Shown here piece after piece: positions 9,906-20,297 of a stretch of DNA of 64,000 nucleotides. The notes below the pieces were generated by a model that was not told where the DNA came from, did no database searches, and was given only the letters and a program-made list of their open reading frames with translations. Source of the DNA: Bremia lactucae (taxonomy: Eukaryota > Oomycota > Peronosporomycetes > Peronosporales > Peronosporaceae). The position numbers and the translations under genes are program-made. The stretch covers positions 881,535 to 945,534 of the forward strand of contig NW_027152213.1 of NCBI RefSeq assembly GCF_004359215.1. The letters run 5' to 3'. The first letter of the stretch is position 1; each line of letters opens with the position of its first letter.

Positions 9906-10343
9906 TGTTGAATTACGTTATCCAATGAGCTTAAGATGGGCTTACGGTCAAGATTACAAACCGGAAAGTAAGTTGTATTTTGAGTTAATCTCGATCCTAC
10001 CGTTAACTCTATCCTACCGGTATCTCTTTCCTATTGTTCGCTGCGCCCCATTTCCCACATATATGGACCACCATAAAATGGGGGACGTCACTGACTGGCA
10101 GTAAGGTGCTAGTGAACCCCAAACACCAGTTCCTGAAGGTTTTACTTTTTGTCGTTGCCGGGTATCGAACCGGTGACCTGCAGTTAGCACCATCATGCCT
10201 TACCCGACTGAGCCACAACACACGATATTTTCCACACACAAATTCTCCGTATCATTCTCGTCATACGATCCCTTGCCATATTTCCCTTATACACGCATAT
10301 GCATAAAGCGCAACACTTTCGATAAACTCATCAATCTTCAACA
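9906..10343 (-). repeat. Copia 1 3' LTR
   Basis: 438 bp with TG...CA ends and a 7-bp terminal inverted repeat (TGTTGAA). It is preceded on the minus strand by the purine tract AGCAAGGGAGAG. It contains the tRNA-like module listed separately. It differs noticeably from the partner LTR (427 bp), especially inside that module, so the insertion is not recent or the LTRs have been exchanged. Confidence 0.95.
10152..10222 (-). promoter_or_regulatory. tRNA-like module with Pol III A and B boxes in Copia LTR
   Basis: On the minus strand TGGCTCAGTCGG (10215-10204) fits the Pol III A-box consensus at every position, and GGTTCGATACC (10171-10161) fits the B-box. The spacing is that of a tRNA gene. Flanking GTTG/CAAC could form part of an acceptor stem, but the T stem is imperfect, so this is a tRNA-derived module rather than a working tRNA. 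TTTT follows about 90 bp downstream. Confidence 0.6.
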
Positions 10344-10375
10344 CTCTCCCTTGCTGTGCACTCGAAGTGATGCCC

Positions 10376-11397
10376 TTACGCTGTCATGCCGAGTCCCATG
10401 ATAAACTTGGTGTGCTTATCTCTTGGAAGAGCTTTGGTTAACCCGTCCGCGATCATTTCTTCAGTCGGCTTGTACTCCACTGCAATTACCTCACTCGACA
10501 CCTTCTCACGCAAGAAATGAAACTTGATGTCGATGTGCTTCGTGCGCGAATGGTAGACAGGATTCTTGGCAAGCGCAATACATCCTTGATTGTCTTGAAA
10601 GATTGTCGTCGCCGTATCAGTATTGTACTCCAAGTCCTTTATCAGATTTCGAAGCCAGACTGCCTCTTAATTTGCGCTGTATAGACTCATGTACTCTGCT
10701 TCCTTGCTTGATGTCGCTACGGTTGACTGTCGCTTAGGATTCCATGAGATCGTGCCGCCGTTCAGGAATTGCACGTATCTTGTCATTGAACGCCGCGTGT
10801 CTAAGTCGCCTGCCCAGTTTGCGTCTGCAAATCCAATAAGCTCTCCCTTGTTAACGCCGCTAAACACAATGCTAATATCTTTAGTCGTCTTCAAGTACTT
10901 AAGAATTCGCTTGGCCGCCACCTAGTGTGACTTCTCGTAGCGCTCACAGAACTTGGCAATTTCGCCAACCGCATGCGCGATGTCTGGTCGTGTACAAGTC
11001 GCGATGTACATTAATGCACCCACCAGTTTGCGATACGGAAATTTCGGTACAAATGCTAACTCTTCAGGCGTCTTCACCAGTTTCGAGTTGTTGTCCGCTG
11101 GTGTGTGCACGTCCTTGCAATTCTCGATTCCATTATTTTCCGAGAGTTGCCTGATATATGCTGGTTCATCTTGATCAAGTGTTCATCGCGCTTGCGGTGA
11201 ATCTCGATTCCTAAGCAGTACTTGTGATCCCCAAGCTCTTTGATGCTGAACTCTTGCTTAAGCGCACACTTAATGTCCGTAATGTGCTCCTTAGTCTTGC
11301 CGAACAGCATTAGATCGTCCACGTAGATTACAATGATGCTGTATTCGCCGCTTGACACTCGAATAAACACACACGGATCTGCTGAAGTGCTTTTCAA
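10376..11397 (-). pseudogene. Copia 1 RT catalytic block and RNase H, with in-frame stops
   Basis: The minus frame 11397-11074 carries the RT active site IYVDDLMLFG (near 11325) and KYCLGIEIHR. Later frames carry the RT end (RKLVGALMYIATCTRPDIAHA, 11030-10960), the RNase H start (GFADANWAGDLDTRRSMTRY, 10830-10770) and its end (YHSRTKHIDIKFHFLREKV, 10555-10500). Stops at about 10922 (TAG) and 10669 (TAA) and a frame break near 11100 interrupt it. The first half of RT is absent. Copia 2 has the same two stops. Confidence 0.9.
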
Positions 11398-11403
11398 TCC
11401 TTA

Positions 11404-13109
11404 ATTTTCCAGAGTTCGATTCATGCGCTCTGCCATGCCATTCTGCTCAGGATTGTATGGAACTGTGGACTCTTGCTTGATGAACTTCTCCTTGCGGAAG
11501 TTGTTCATTGCCGTGTTCCGGTACTCGCCACCGTTGTCACTTCGAATTATATTGATCTTAGTCAAAGATGCTATCTTGATCTCCCGATAAACCTTGCGAA
11601 CGCGCTCATGACTTCACTTTTCTTTCGCAACGGATAAACCGTCACGTACCGGCTCTTCATCATGATGAAACTCACAATGTACTTGAAGCCGGATCTTGAA
11701 GCTAAGGGTGATTGGTCCAAGTACGTCGGAGCACACGATGTTGTCAAAACGCGCACTCTCCCTGAGTCCCTTGTCTTCCTCGCTTGCCTTGAATGACGTG
11801 CGTAGTGGCTTAAATGTCGCGCATACGTCACCCACGACGTCGGTTTTCATTTCCGCGCCTTTGATCCTTCCGTCCTTGATCATATCATTAATCGTCCCGT
11901 ACGATGCGTGGCCCAGTCTTCTGTGCCATAGATCGCTCTCGTACGCGGCTACGTGACACTCCGCACCAACCTCAACGTTGAGGTACATCAGGAAGCCCTG
12001 CTTCCTTCCAGTGGCAACTGGTGTCCCGCCCCGCTTCACGACGCACTCGTTGCGGGTGATCTCTACTGTCATTCCTCGCGCTGATGCAGCCGTAAGCGAG
12101 AATAAATTCTTTGACAGATCTTCGACATGGAGAGTGTTTTCGAGGCGAGCGTCGATCCAAGCATGTCCGGTCCAAACGCGCAGCTTCACCGTTCCGTGAC
12201 CGATAACCTTGAGCTTCACATTACTCTTCGCGCTTGATATACTGCGCGCCTGGCACACTTCCTCATACTCCACAAAAGCTTCCCGGTCCTTGCACATGTG
12301 TGCAGATGCGCCACTATCCATAACCCAGCAGTCGCTGACGGACCCTTCCCTAGCATTAAATGCGACGTTGGAGTGGTCGTGTCCTCCATCTTGTGTTTCT
12401 CTTGGTCCACGACTTAAACGGCAATCCCTAGCATAGTGGCCGACCTTGCCACAGTTAAAACACGCTCCTGAAGGTTTATTAGCACGCCGTTCTTGCTGCT
12501 TCTTGGGGTGCTGCTTGCCGTTTCTTTTACATGTGTAAAGGGCCGTTGCTTCTTCCACCCGTGCCGTGTCCTTGTGCCGCACTTCCTCAGCAATCAACTT
12601 GCTCACGAGGTTGCTGAAATTAAAACTTGACACCGACATGCGAAACGCCTGACCTAAGCTCTCGTAGCTTGCAGGCAGACTCCTCAGCATCACCGCACAC
12701 ACGTCCTCTTCACTTTACCCACAGTTAGCGCTATTCATCTTCATCACTAGATCTTCAAGCTCTGTCACGTGACTACTGATGCTTGAAGCTGTATACTTGA
12801 ATGAGGCAAACTTCTCCTTAAGCCAAAGTAGATTTGCCATGTCTTGTGTGCGATGAAACTTTGCCAGACTTCCACACGCATCTCTCGCCGTTGTCGCGTC
12901 AATAATATGCATCAATCGCGCGTCACTCGGATTCAGCGCGATCGCAGCGTGCGCTTGCTGCTCCTTTACTGCATTCGGAGCGTCTACACCGGAGACAGCT
13001 CCCCACAACCCCTTGGACATATGGTAAATCTTCATCTTGTAGCTCCATAATACGTAGTAGGAGCCATCAAGGGCTCAATTTTAAAACCGAAGTCGTTGCT
13101 TGGGCTCAT
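11404..13109 (-). pseudogene. Copia 1 gag-protease-integrase, partly open
   Basis: Gag appears to start at the ATG at 13109, inside the primer binding site, but a 1-bp indel near 13070 and a stop at 12715 break it. The long frame 12702-11614 has the gag end and then the CCHC knuckle CFNCGKVGHYARDC (about 12460-12420). Protease DSGASAHMC lies near 12320-12290, and the pre-integrase motif LWHRRLGHASYGTI near 11920. The integrase D (SDVLGPIT), D (RSDNGGEY, near 11540) and E (QNGMAERMNRTL, near 11435) are split by a frameshift near 11700. The coding ends abruptly at LEN-stop (11404), the deletion junction. Confidence 0.9.
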
Positions 13110-13113
13110 AACC
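13094..13113 (-). other. Copia 1 primer binding site, half initiator-tRNA type
   Basis: The minus strand reads GGTTATGAGCCCAAGC immediately after the LTR. Its complement resembles the anticodon arm of initiator methionine tRNA, with loop CTCATAA and flanking GGG/CC. Drosophila copia is known to prime from an internal cut of that tRNA, so the same style of priming is inferred. Confidence 0.55.
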
Positions 13114-13540
13114 TGTTGAATTACGTTATCCTATGAGCTTGAAGATGGGCTTTTGCAAACCGGAAAGTAAGTTATATTTTGAGTTTATCTCGATCCTACC
13201 GTTAACTCTATCATACCGAAATCTATTTTCTATTGTTCGCTGCGCCCCCTTTCCCACATATGTGGACCACCATAAAATAGGGGACGTCACTGTCTGGCAG
13301 TACAGTGCTGGTGAATCCCAAACACCAGATCTCGAAGATTTTACGTTTTATCGTTGCCGGGTATCGAACCGGTGACCTGTGGGATGGCACTGCCACTTTT
13401 ACCCGACTGAGGCACATAGCATGATTTTCACCACACTATTTCTCCGTAATATTCATGTCATACGATCCCTTGCTATATTTCCCCCATACACGCATATGCA
13501 TAAAGCGCAACACTTTCGATGAACACATCAATCTTCAACA
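13114..13540 (-). repeat. Copia 1 5' LTR with tRNA-like module
   Basis: 427 bp ending in TTCAACA on the plus strand. A-box TGCCTCAGTCGG (13414-13403, minus) and B-box GGTTCGATACC (13370-13360, minus) are retained. The bases between them differ from those in the other LTR, while the boxes are nearly unchanged. Confidence 0.9.
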
Positions 13541-13545
13541 AGTTT

Positions 13546-15410
13546 GCCCTCTTCAGTATTGATTGAATCAACATTGGCATCCTTCGCATTGACTGTTGAG
13601 TCAATGCGGGATGAGCAAGAGCTAAATAGTTCTTTGCTCTAGCAAGTCTCTCCCCCCTTGGATAAAAGTCACTCTCAAACAAGACGGGTACACGGGGATG
13701 GCGTAAGGCATTCACGAAAATAGTGTATGCTTTGTTGATGCATGCACGGACTGTTGGTGGCAAATTATTCCATCGGCAACAATTCGCTTCAACTCGCAAA
13801 CGAGTGGATGTATCCGCGAAGTTTCTTCGAGGATACGATTTGCACGTTCTGTCTGACCAGCTGTTTCCGAATTATCAGAATTGGGCATTTTGAATTGTTC
13901 ATAACACAGATTGCCAAAATTCCGCCGTGAACCGGATGTCTCGATCTGAGACCAGTTCACTGGGTAACCCATGTAGTCGAAGACACGAGCACAGCCTTCG
14001 GTTTTGATCGACTCCGGGACTTAAGCAAAATGTACCATCTTGCTGAAACGATCAAGAAACACAAGGATACAATTATTCTTGTGGAAATCGTCGGAAAATT
14101 CAAAAGCGAAGTCCATAGATACGGACTACCAACACTCTGTCGGTACAGGCAGGGGTTGTATTGGGATTAAGCACTGGGCCTCACCCGTTGATAAACTTGC
14201 AAGCACGAGGACGAATTCATACTGTCGTGGCCAGTAGAAGTCGCGGCTTGTCGTGAGATAAGTTCTATTACGTTCACGATGCCCACTTATTGGTGCATCG
14301 TGGCATTCATACATGATGCATTAATCAAATCATTATGGAAGGGGATGACGACACGAGGTGTGTAGCCAGCAAAGGCTATGTAATACATTAAAAAAAACCA
14401 TTGCGTGTTGTGTATCGATCCGTTGAGGGATCGATACAATTTCGACAATCCTTCTAAGGATTGTTTAGGTGATTTTTAAAGATAATCCATTAACCCTTTA
14501 AGAGCCTTATATTCATGATTGTGTTTTCTAACGTCGCCAAGTAATGTTGACGACGGAACACTTATTGTTGTAATAGTGGGCGTATCCTCACTATTAATTT
14601 GCGCAGCCGGCTCATACTCGGTCCAGCGCGAAAGGACATCAGCGACGACATTAAGTCGTCCTGGTTTATGTTTGCACGGAAATGTTGGACTCCGCGAAGA
14701 AAGCCAACCATACGATATCCTGCGGGAGGTGTGGACTATTTACGGCCCTGCGTAAAGACACATGGTTTGTATAAATAATGAACGGTCTATCTCCCAAGAG
14801 ATAGTCCCTAAACTTAGCCAGTGCATATTTCATGACAAGATATTCCTTGTCATGCCAAGGGTATTTGCGTTGAGCTGGTTGAAGCTGACGTGACTGATAG
14901 CAGACGATGCGCTCTGCGCCGTCTGTGTTATATTGCATTAACGCACAGCCAATTGCGAAATCGCTGGCGACATATAGCACATGTGAAGGTCGGTCTTGAT
15001 CTGCAATCGCCAAAATGGGCGATTGCATCAAGCTTTGCTTGATACTATCGAAGGGACGCTGACAATTAGCGTTTCAGAACCACTTTACATTTTTCTTCAA
15101 CAAAGAAGAAAGATGTACTGTCATTTCGGCACAATTGTTGGTGTACTTGTGCAAATACGCCGCTAAGCCGAGGTACTTTCGAAGCCCCTTTACATCGACT
15201 GACATAGGCCAGTCGGTGATCGCCTGAATCTTTTCCGGGTCAGGGCGTACGCTGCGTTTACACACGATGCACCCAAGAAGGGATATTTCACTTGCAGCGA
15301 AGATTCATTTCTTCACATTTGCATAAAGTTATGCTTACGCACAAGTGTTTATTTCTTATCTGTTAGTCTTCATCTAAAAACATTAAGAAATATCTACGAT
15401 GTACTTTAAT
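13546..15410 (-). pseudogene. Gypsy copy B integrase, RNase H and RT end
   Basis: Minus strand, high to low: RT end and connection (VKGLRKYLGLAAYLHKYTNN, 15200-15130); RNase H start (VLYVASDFAIGCALMQYNTDGAERIV, 14990-14900); RNase H end (YALAKFRDYLLGDRPFIIYT, 14830-14760); integrase HHCC start (YECHDAPISGHRERNRTYL, 14314-14255); integrase core near 14110-14020; the DGQTER-like block (SETAGQTERANRILEE) near 13870-13825. Many stops and shifts occur. Below 15411 it is homologous to, but not identical with, 29104-30483. Confidence 0.85.
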
Positions 15411-15424
15411 GTCCGACTTTCCTT

Positions 15425-16860
15425 TTATATCTCATTTATAGCGAAGACGTCATCTAAATGACTCGGTGCAAAAGTTCGTACCGGTCTTAACAGATTGGTT
15501 ACACATCTGTTAAATGTCGCAGGGGCATTACTAAGTTCTTGTGGCATCACTAGCCACTCCTGTAGCATTCTGCTTGGGGTGCTTACTGCTGTGAACGGGA
15601 TATCCTGTTCACGCATAAGGATCTGATAGTCCTCCCATCAGATGCATTGACGTAAAGATTGTACTGTTTGACATACCATCAATAATTACGTCTTTTCATG
15701 GTATCGGCATTTGGGCCGGTATCGGTGCAGCGCTCAGTTGATTGAATTTATGCCCATTCCGCCACCCTCCTGTTGCTTTGCGCACACAGAAGGTCGGAGA
15801 GCTATGTGGGGAGGTTGACTGCGTCACATGGCCCGCTGCTAAGCGTTCGGCAAAGAATTTGTGGATCGCTAATACTTATTTCACGAGGCAATGGGCAATG
15901 CTTCATAACACCGTATTTTGAACCTGGTATGAGATCGTTTTCGTGTCGAGTACCTTTTATCCTTCGGTAACTCGCACGGTACTGATTCAGGAAAGACATC
16001 CTTAGATTCTATTAAATTCTTATACAGAGGGTTTGTCAAAGACTCCCAGAACTGAAATTTAAAACGTTTACTCCGAGTCTTCTCATCGAGGACACTTTCG
16101 GCCATCGATGAGCTGCTGAGAACTCGTTCGTTCTCAGGAAATACTATTGCCGACCGAATATCGGACACATATTTGTCATCTGGGACAAGTACGCAGATCT
16201 GCTTGACTTTGCCACTCTGCAGAACACACAAGAACCCTTTCGGCTTTAGCATTGGCAATTGAGTTATCTTCGAAATTAACTCCGGCGGCGCTATCAGATC
16301 AAGTATATAAGCGTCTACACATGATTCGTTGTTTGCTAAGACATTTGATCTCCCAGTTTCCTCTTTGGAGCTTATTTCCAAAGGTACCTGGATCCTTTGA
16401 CGACAGGTTTCTGGGGACTTATTCCTGCATATTCTTGAGGACTTCTTCTCTCAAGTTTTATCAGGGAGTATCCTCCCCAACTGCTTCTAGCTGTGGTTGC
16501 TCAATCACAGCGAGATCCTCCACGATCGACTCTCCAGTCGATCTAGGATTTTTCGCACTAACTCTTATAGACAGGCGTTGGATATTTTCTTGGATGTTGC
16601 TTTTGCAGCAGGCATCCTTGTTTCGAACCACTCAACTTATTCGAATGGTCGAACTTTGACGCTGCCTGTGCTTGTGCAAAGCCGTCGAGATCTTACTCCA
16701 CAGTGTAATGGGTAATAACAATGAGGCATTTTGCAGTCGTGCAAACGACCAAACCACAAGTGAGACCATCGCACTCACTCGTAGGACATCCACACGCTTG
16801 TGGATGCTCCAAGACGTTCGTGAGATCGCCATCTGATGAACGAAAGGCAGTAAGCCTACA
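15425..16860 (-). pseudogene. Gypsy family I protease-RT fragment (left arm)
   Basis: The open minus frame 16381-15881 gives the linker between protease and RT (APPELISKITQLPML, VLSSSSMAESVLDEK, DVFPESVPCELPKDK). The RT palm follows in other frames (MLQEWLVMPQELSNAPATFN, 15570-15500; PSHLDDVFAINE, 15465-15430). The RT catalytic DD is visible as SHLDD. Protease-proximal sequence reaches about 16860, where it joins asORF-type sequence. It is identical to 27654-29089 on the other arm. Confidence 0.85.
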
Positions 16861-17647
16861 AATGGTGCAGCTTATAGCGTGCACCAACTACAGACCATCT
16901 TCCAAACCTATTACGTAACGTAACCATTTTGTCAAGCCAGGTCTCGCGGCCGATGCTTTGCACATTCTCTATAAATGTTTCCCAAGCTTGAAAAAGGAAG
17001 TTGCTTCCTTGGCACGCTTACAAGTGTATTATCGACGCCGGACAAAGGCATCGATGAAGAGTTTAGTATCATCCTCACCCGGCTTGTGAAGCCTGGATGA
17101 GTCCAACAACGGAATATTTTATCATTCGGTAGTCACACCAAACCAACGAATTAAGTTGCCCTTGGAGGGCAACCCGGGTATCTATTCGGGAGTGGACCGC
17201 AACGTGTCGCGGTTCCTCTCCCAATAGTTAATGTTAGCATTTGAGCTAGCAGTACGCTCGAAGTGATCTTACGATGAATTTGTTCCTAGTGATGCATGTT
17301 AATATAGCCAGATTTCATATCATGAATGGACCCATCACAAGATGACTCCACACCAAGACGTTCAGACGTTCAGGCGTTCAGACGTTAAGCAGCGTCGCAA
17401 ACAACTCTGGATGTCACGCCAGAGCCCACTACAAACAAAAGTTGGCTTTGAATTAAACCAACAAGGGCTTCCTTACAGAGATGGACACAATAATACATTC
17501 TGTCACTTTACATCAGTCAATATAGTGCCTGTTGGTTCAATATTCGAAAATATTTGTCAAGTTATTAAATAATAATAAATTTATTATTCTTTGAGTTTTT
17601 TCTTATAGGAATTGACCTTTTGTTATTCATCTCATAGAAATAATATT
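16857..17647 (-). other. asORF-type 3' region (left arm)
   Basis: The minus strand reads FIENVQSIGRETWLDKM (near 16980-16925) preceded by KLFIDAFVRRR (near 17065). These are the asORF blocks seen at 8375-8420 and 2570-2610. It adjoins an LTR at 17648, as expected for the 3' end of an element, yet it is fused directly to protease sequence of an element in the opposite orientation. Four copies of an 8-bp unit (AGACGTTC-like) lie near 17357-17390. The segment 17400-17640 is otherwise AT-rich and featureless. Confidence 0.45.
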
Positions 17648-18030
17648 TATGTGGCGGGGTGACGCCGCCCTCATACTAAAGCAAGACAACAATTCTATTG
17701 CTTGGTTGATTTAAGATTAAATCACCCCACCCGAGTCGATACTAGAAGCATGAATGAGCGGTGCGCAAGGGATCGCAATACATGGTTTGATATTAAAATA
17801 TTAATGTCAGTAGATAAAAACAAACTTAAATATATTAATACAGTTTTACTTTTTCTCTATACTAAGCCTTGAGTATTGGCCTTTAGTAGCTAGTTAAACC
17901 TTTTTTAAAATATGAAGCACAGCCCACCATTTTAGCTGTTTACGTTAAGTATTCAGCGACAGCTCACCTTCACTGTTATCAGTGAAAATTGGCGAGTACT
18001 AGCAGTGCTAGCGAAAGGTACCCCATTTCA
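17648..18030 (+). repeat. LTR of family I subgroup (left arm)
   Basis: It starts TGTGGCGGGGTGACGCCGCC and ends GTACCCCATTTCA. It contains the CTTCACTG-type hairpin cluster near 17965-18010. The mirror copy is at 26484-26866. After it, 18050-18225 holds a scrap of another LTR in reverse orientation. Confidence 0.6.
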
Positions 18031-18293
18031 CTTGAGCTGTTTTTGTGATCTATGTAACGCGGCTCCTTTCGTGTAGGCGAGGTGCCTCCGAATACTTCAT
18101 TTACACGACGTGCAGAGGAAGGATCTAAGTTGCTAAGCGTGGGTTAAAAACAATGTTTTAATACTGAGAAAAGCTTTATAAAGGTGAAGGCAATGTAGGT
18201 GGGCGCTACTATAGTAGCCACGCGTTACTTAAGCCCAGACCTTCAAGCACAGTGAGGAAGCGGTTTGACGTCTTCTCTCACGTGCAGTGAGGT

Positions 18294-18611
18294 AGTTGGC
18301 ATAGACCATTATATCTACATGCTCCGAGGTCCACTCATCGCTGGACGCGCGCAAAGAGAGAGAGAGAGTAGACTTTTGTTACATGTTAAGTATTAGTATA
18401 TAATTAAGTAAGTATTTATCGATAGAAAACCAGAAGGAATTAATTGTATTAAATATAATTGTCTTTTAACCCTTTTTAAAGCAAGTGCTTCAAAGAGAGT
18501 CTTCCGCTGCACGTATTAGTGTACGTGAAGTGACGTGAGGCACCACTCGCACTGAGGCAGTGCGAAGTGGATTTGTACTGAAGCAGTACAAGTCGGCGGT
18601 GCCCCGTTACA
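18294..18611 (+). repeat. 5' LTR (5'-truncated) of family I gag element, left arm
   Basis: It ends GTGCCCCGTTACA at 18611, followed by CCTGATAGCACTTTTG as the likely primer binding site. It matches 61860-62170. The first 120 bp of the LTR are missing and replaced by a scrap of a family II LTR in reverse orientation (about 18208-18293). A short GA-repeat run lies at 18354-18371. Confidence 0.75.
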
Positions 18612-18662
18612 CCTGATAGCACTTTTGTAGTCCGTCCGAGGACCACAGTTCTATCATCTAGC

Positions 18663-19462
18663 ATGAACATGTTGGATGATAATGGAAATACGCATCACGT
18701 TTCGCGTGATAGCTACTCCTTTCTAAGTGACATTGAAAGGAGTGTGGTCGAACGAATGAGTCGACCGTAGGGAATGAAGCCATCTTGGCCATGCTGTCCG
18801 GTTTGGACAGAGATGCCCTCCATCCAGCCATCGCCAAGTTCATACAGCATGAACTTGACGAGGCGAAGGAGAAGGTAGCCTTGCTTAATCAGCAAGGCTT
18901 TCAACAGGCAGAACTGTTGATGTTGCAACAGGTTCAGACCCCTGTTCTGGGATGACGCACACGAGTCGTCCCGAAACCTTAAAGATTGACATCTCTTAGT
19001 ATAGGGGAGTCGACCAAGACTCCCCCTTCAGATGGTTTGTCGAGTTGGACGATGCGATAAGGGCTCGTCACATCGTCGACGAGCAAATGCAAGTCGAATC
19101 TGCTCAATTAAATTTGGCAGGTCGTGCCGAAACTTGGGCATTAGGCCTTAAGTTGCGCGACCCATATATCTTTGGGTCGCTAGAGGCTTTTAAAGCCCGG
19201 CTCAAACAGACATTTGAACCGCCTAGGGCTGAGTTCAGAGCTCGATCAGAGCTTCTGAAACTCAAGCAAGACAAGCGTGATGATCACGCTTATGCCCAGC
19301 ACGTACGACTCTTAGCATGTATCACAATCAACCCAGTACATAAACACATGTTAATTACGGTGTTCATGCAAGGTCTTACGGTTGGTCCAGTGAAGACCCA
19401 CCTGTTCCGCTTGGAACTGGATACGCTTGAAGAGCCAATATCCGTTGCGAAACAGGAGGACT
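18663..19462 (+). pseudogene. Gypsy family I gag (left arm), truncated
   Basis: The N-terminal part MLDDNGNTHHVSRDSYSFL is followed by a frameshift near 18770. The open frame from 19045 carries the capsid-like core (ELDDAIRARHIVDEQMQVES, AETWALGLKLRDPYIFGSL, FKARLKQTFEPP). The frame stops matching at the n (19463), where LTR sequence begins. Gag forms the particle that packages element RNA. The fuller version is on the opposite arm. Confidence 0.85.
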
Positions 19463-19463
19463 N

Positions 19464-19940
19464 GTACTTAAGGGGATGGTCAATTACTAAATAATAGTAA
19501 TTAGACCCAACACTCGGGTGTGGTGCACATTTGTGACCAACCCTTGTGGATGTGATGCACATGGGTGCATTCACATTAGGAGGGATGACGCCCAGCGTCA
19601 TCCGTGATGACGGCTAGCGTCATCCGTTACGCGAGGTATCTATAAAGATACGCTCGCAATACATATTAAATGATATCTATAGAGATAACATTTTAATTGG
19701 TAAAAATAGGTATTTGTATTTAATTCTATTAAATATAAATCAGTCTGAAAACTACTTCCTACTTGGTAAGTGCGCACGAGGAGACGGATTACCGCTCCCG
19801 TGACGACACTTAACCAGAGTTCTTAGTGTGTTGGGTGAGGTCGCTAACGCGCCCACCACAACTGCCTCACTGCACGCAAGAGAAGCAGGTTTAACCGCTT
19901 CCTCGCTGTGCTAGGGTGTGTGCCTAAGTAGAGCGTGGCC
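19464..19940 (+). repeat. Family II-type LTR fragment after the n
   Basis: It begins GTACTTAAGGGGATGGTCAATTAC. It continues with the landmarks TTAGACCCA, CTCGGGTGTGG, GACCAACCCTTGTG and GATGTGATGCA, which are also present in the LTR at 31440-31742 (reverse) and the scrap at 61583-61730. The start of the LTR is missing because the sequence begins right after the n. Confidence 0.65.
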
Positions 19941-20297
19941 GCATTACGACGTGCCCGCCTACAGCGTTTGTACTGGCTGCTGCTACCTAGGAGACGCTTT
20001 CGTCAAATAAAAAAAATATCAAAGCGTATTCCCGAGCGTCGACACGCCATGTTCTTGTTGCGGACGTACAGTGCCGAATCCTGGCGATCTCTTGCCATTA
20101 TTAGCCCCATACCGGCGTTAATAAATGGAGCGCCAGTGTACTTAGGAAAAATCAGAAGTCTGTTTACATATGGTAACTTAGCTTTGAAATTAGCTAATCA
20201 TGTAGAGTTATATCATACTGAGGGGAGATTAACGGTTCTTATATAAAAAACATTATAAATGACCCTTAGACGCGACTTGCTTATAGGCTCGTAATAT
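19941..20297. other. Intergenic stretch downstream of the PH gene
   Basis: A 103-codon plus frame (19935-20246) spans it but shows no recognisable family and starts in LTR sequence. I see no convincing gene. It should contain the 3' untranslated region and polyadenylation region of the minus-strand PH gene. Confidence 0.4.

Larger units (their letters stand above)
9906..13540 (-). mobile_element. Copia (Ty1) element 1, full length between LTRs, internally deleted
   Basis: Two LTRs (9906-10343 and 13114-13540) with TGTTGAA/TTCAACA ends bound it. They are flanked by a perfect 5-bp target duplication, AGTTT, at 9901-9905 and 13541-13545. Gene order on the minus strand is gag, zinc knuckle, protease, integrase, RT and RNase H, the Ty1/copia order. 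The interior is only about 2.8 kb because integrase runs straight into the RT catalytic block at about 11400. The same junction exists in Copia 2. It sits inside gypsy copy B, so it is the younger insertion. Confidence 0.95.
15411..19462. repeat. Left arm of 4,052-bp inverted repeat
   Basis: Every base compared matches the reverse complement of 25052-29103 (coordinates sum to 44514), including all open frames. The outer end stops inside homologous gypsy RT sequence, and the inner end coincides with the single n at 19463. Contents, left to right: minus RT and protease pieces, asORF-type sequence on the minus strand (16857-17570), an LTR (17648-18030), an inverted LTR scrap, an LTR (18294-18611) and plus gag. 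Confidence 0.95.

Noticed and set aside
10152..10222. A genuine tRNA gene in the Copia LTR
   Set aside because: The boxes fit, but the T stem has a C:C mismatch and the acceptor stem is only partly paired. The module repeats in every Copia LTR.
18226..18611. Terminal inverted repeats of a DNA transposon at the large inverted repeat
   Set aside because: The arms contain LTR retroelement pieces and end inside RT and gag. There are no TIR ends, target duplication or transposase.
19935..20246. 103-codon plus frame as a host gene
   Set aside because: It begins in LTR sequence, has no recognisable family and has no similar copy with conserved frame in this window.
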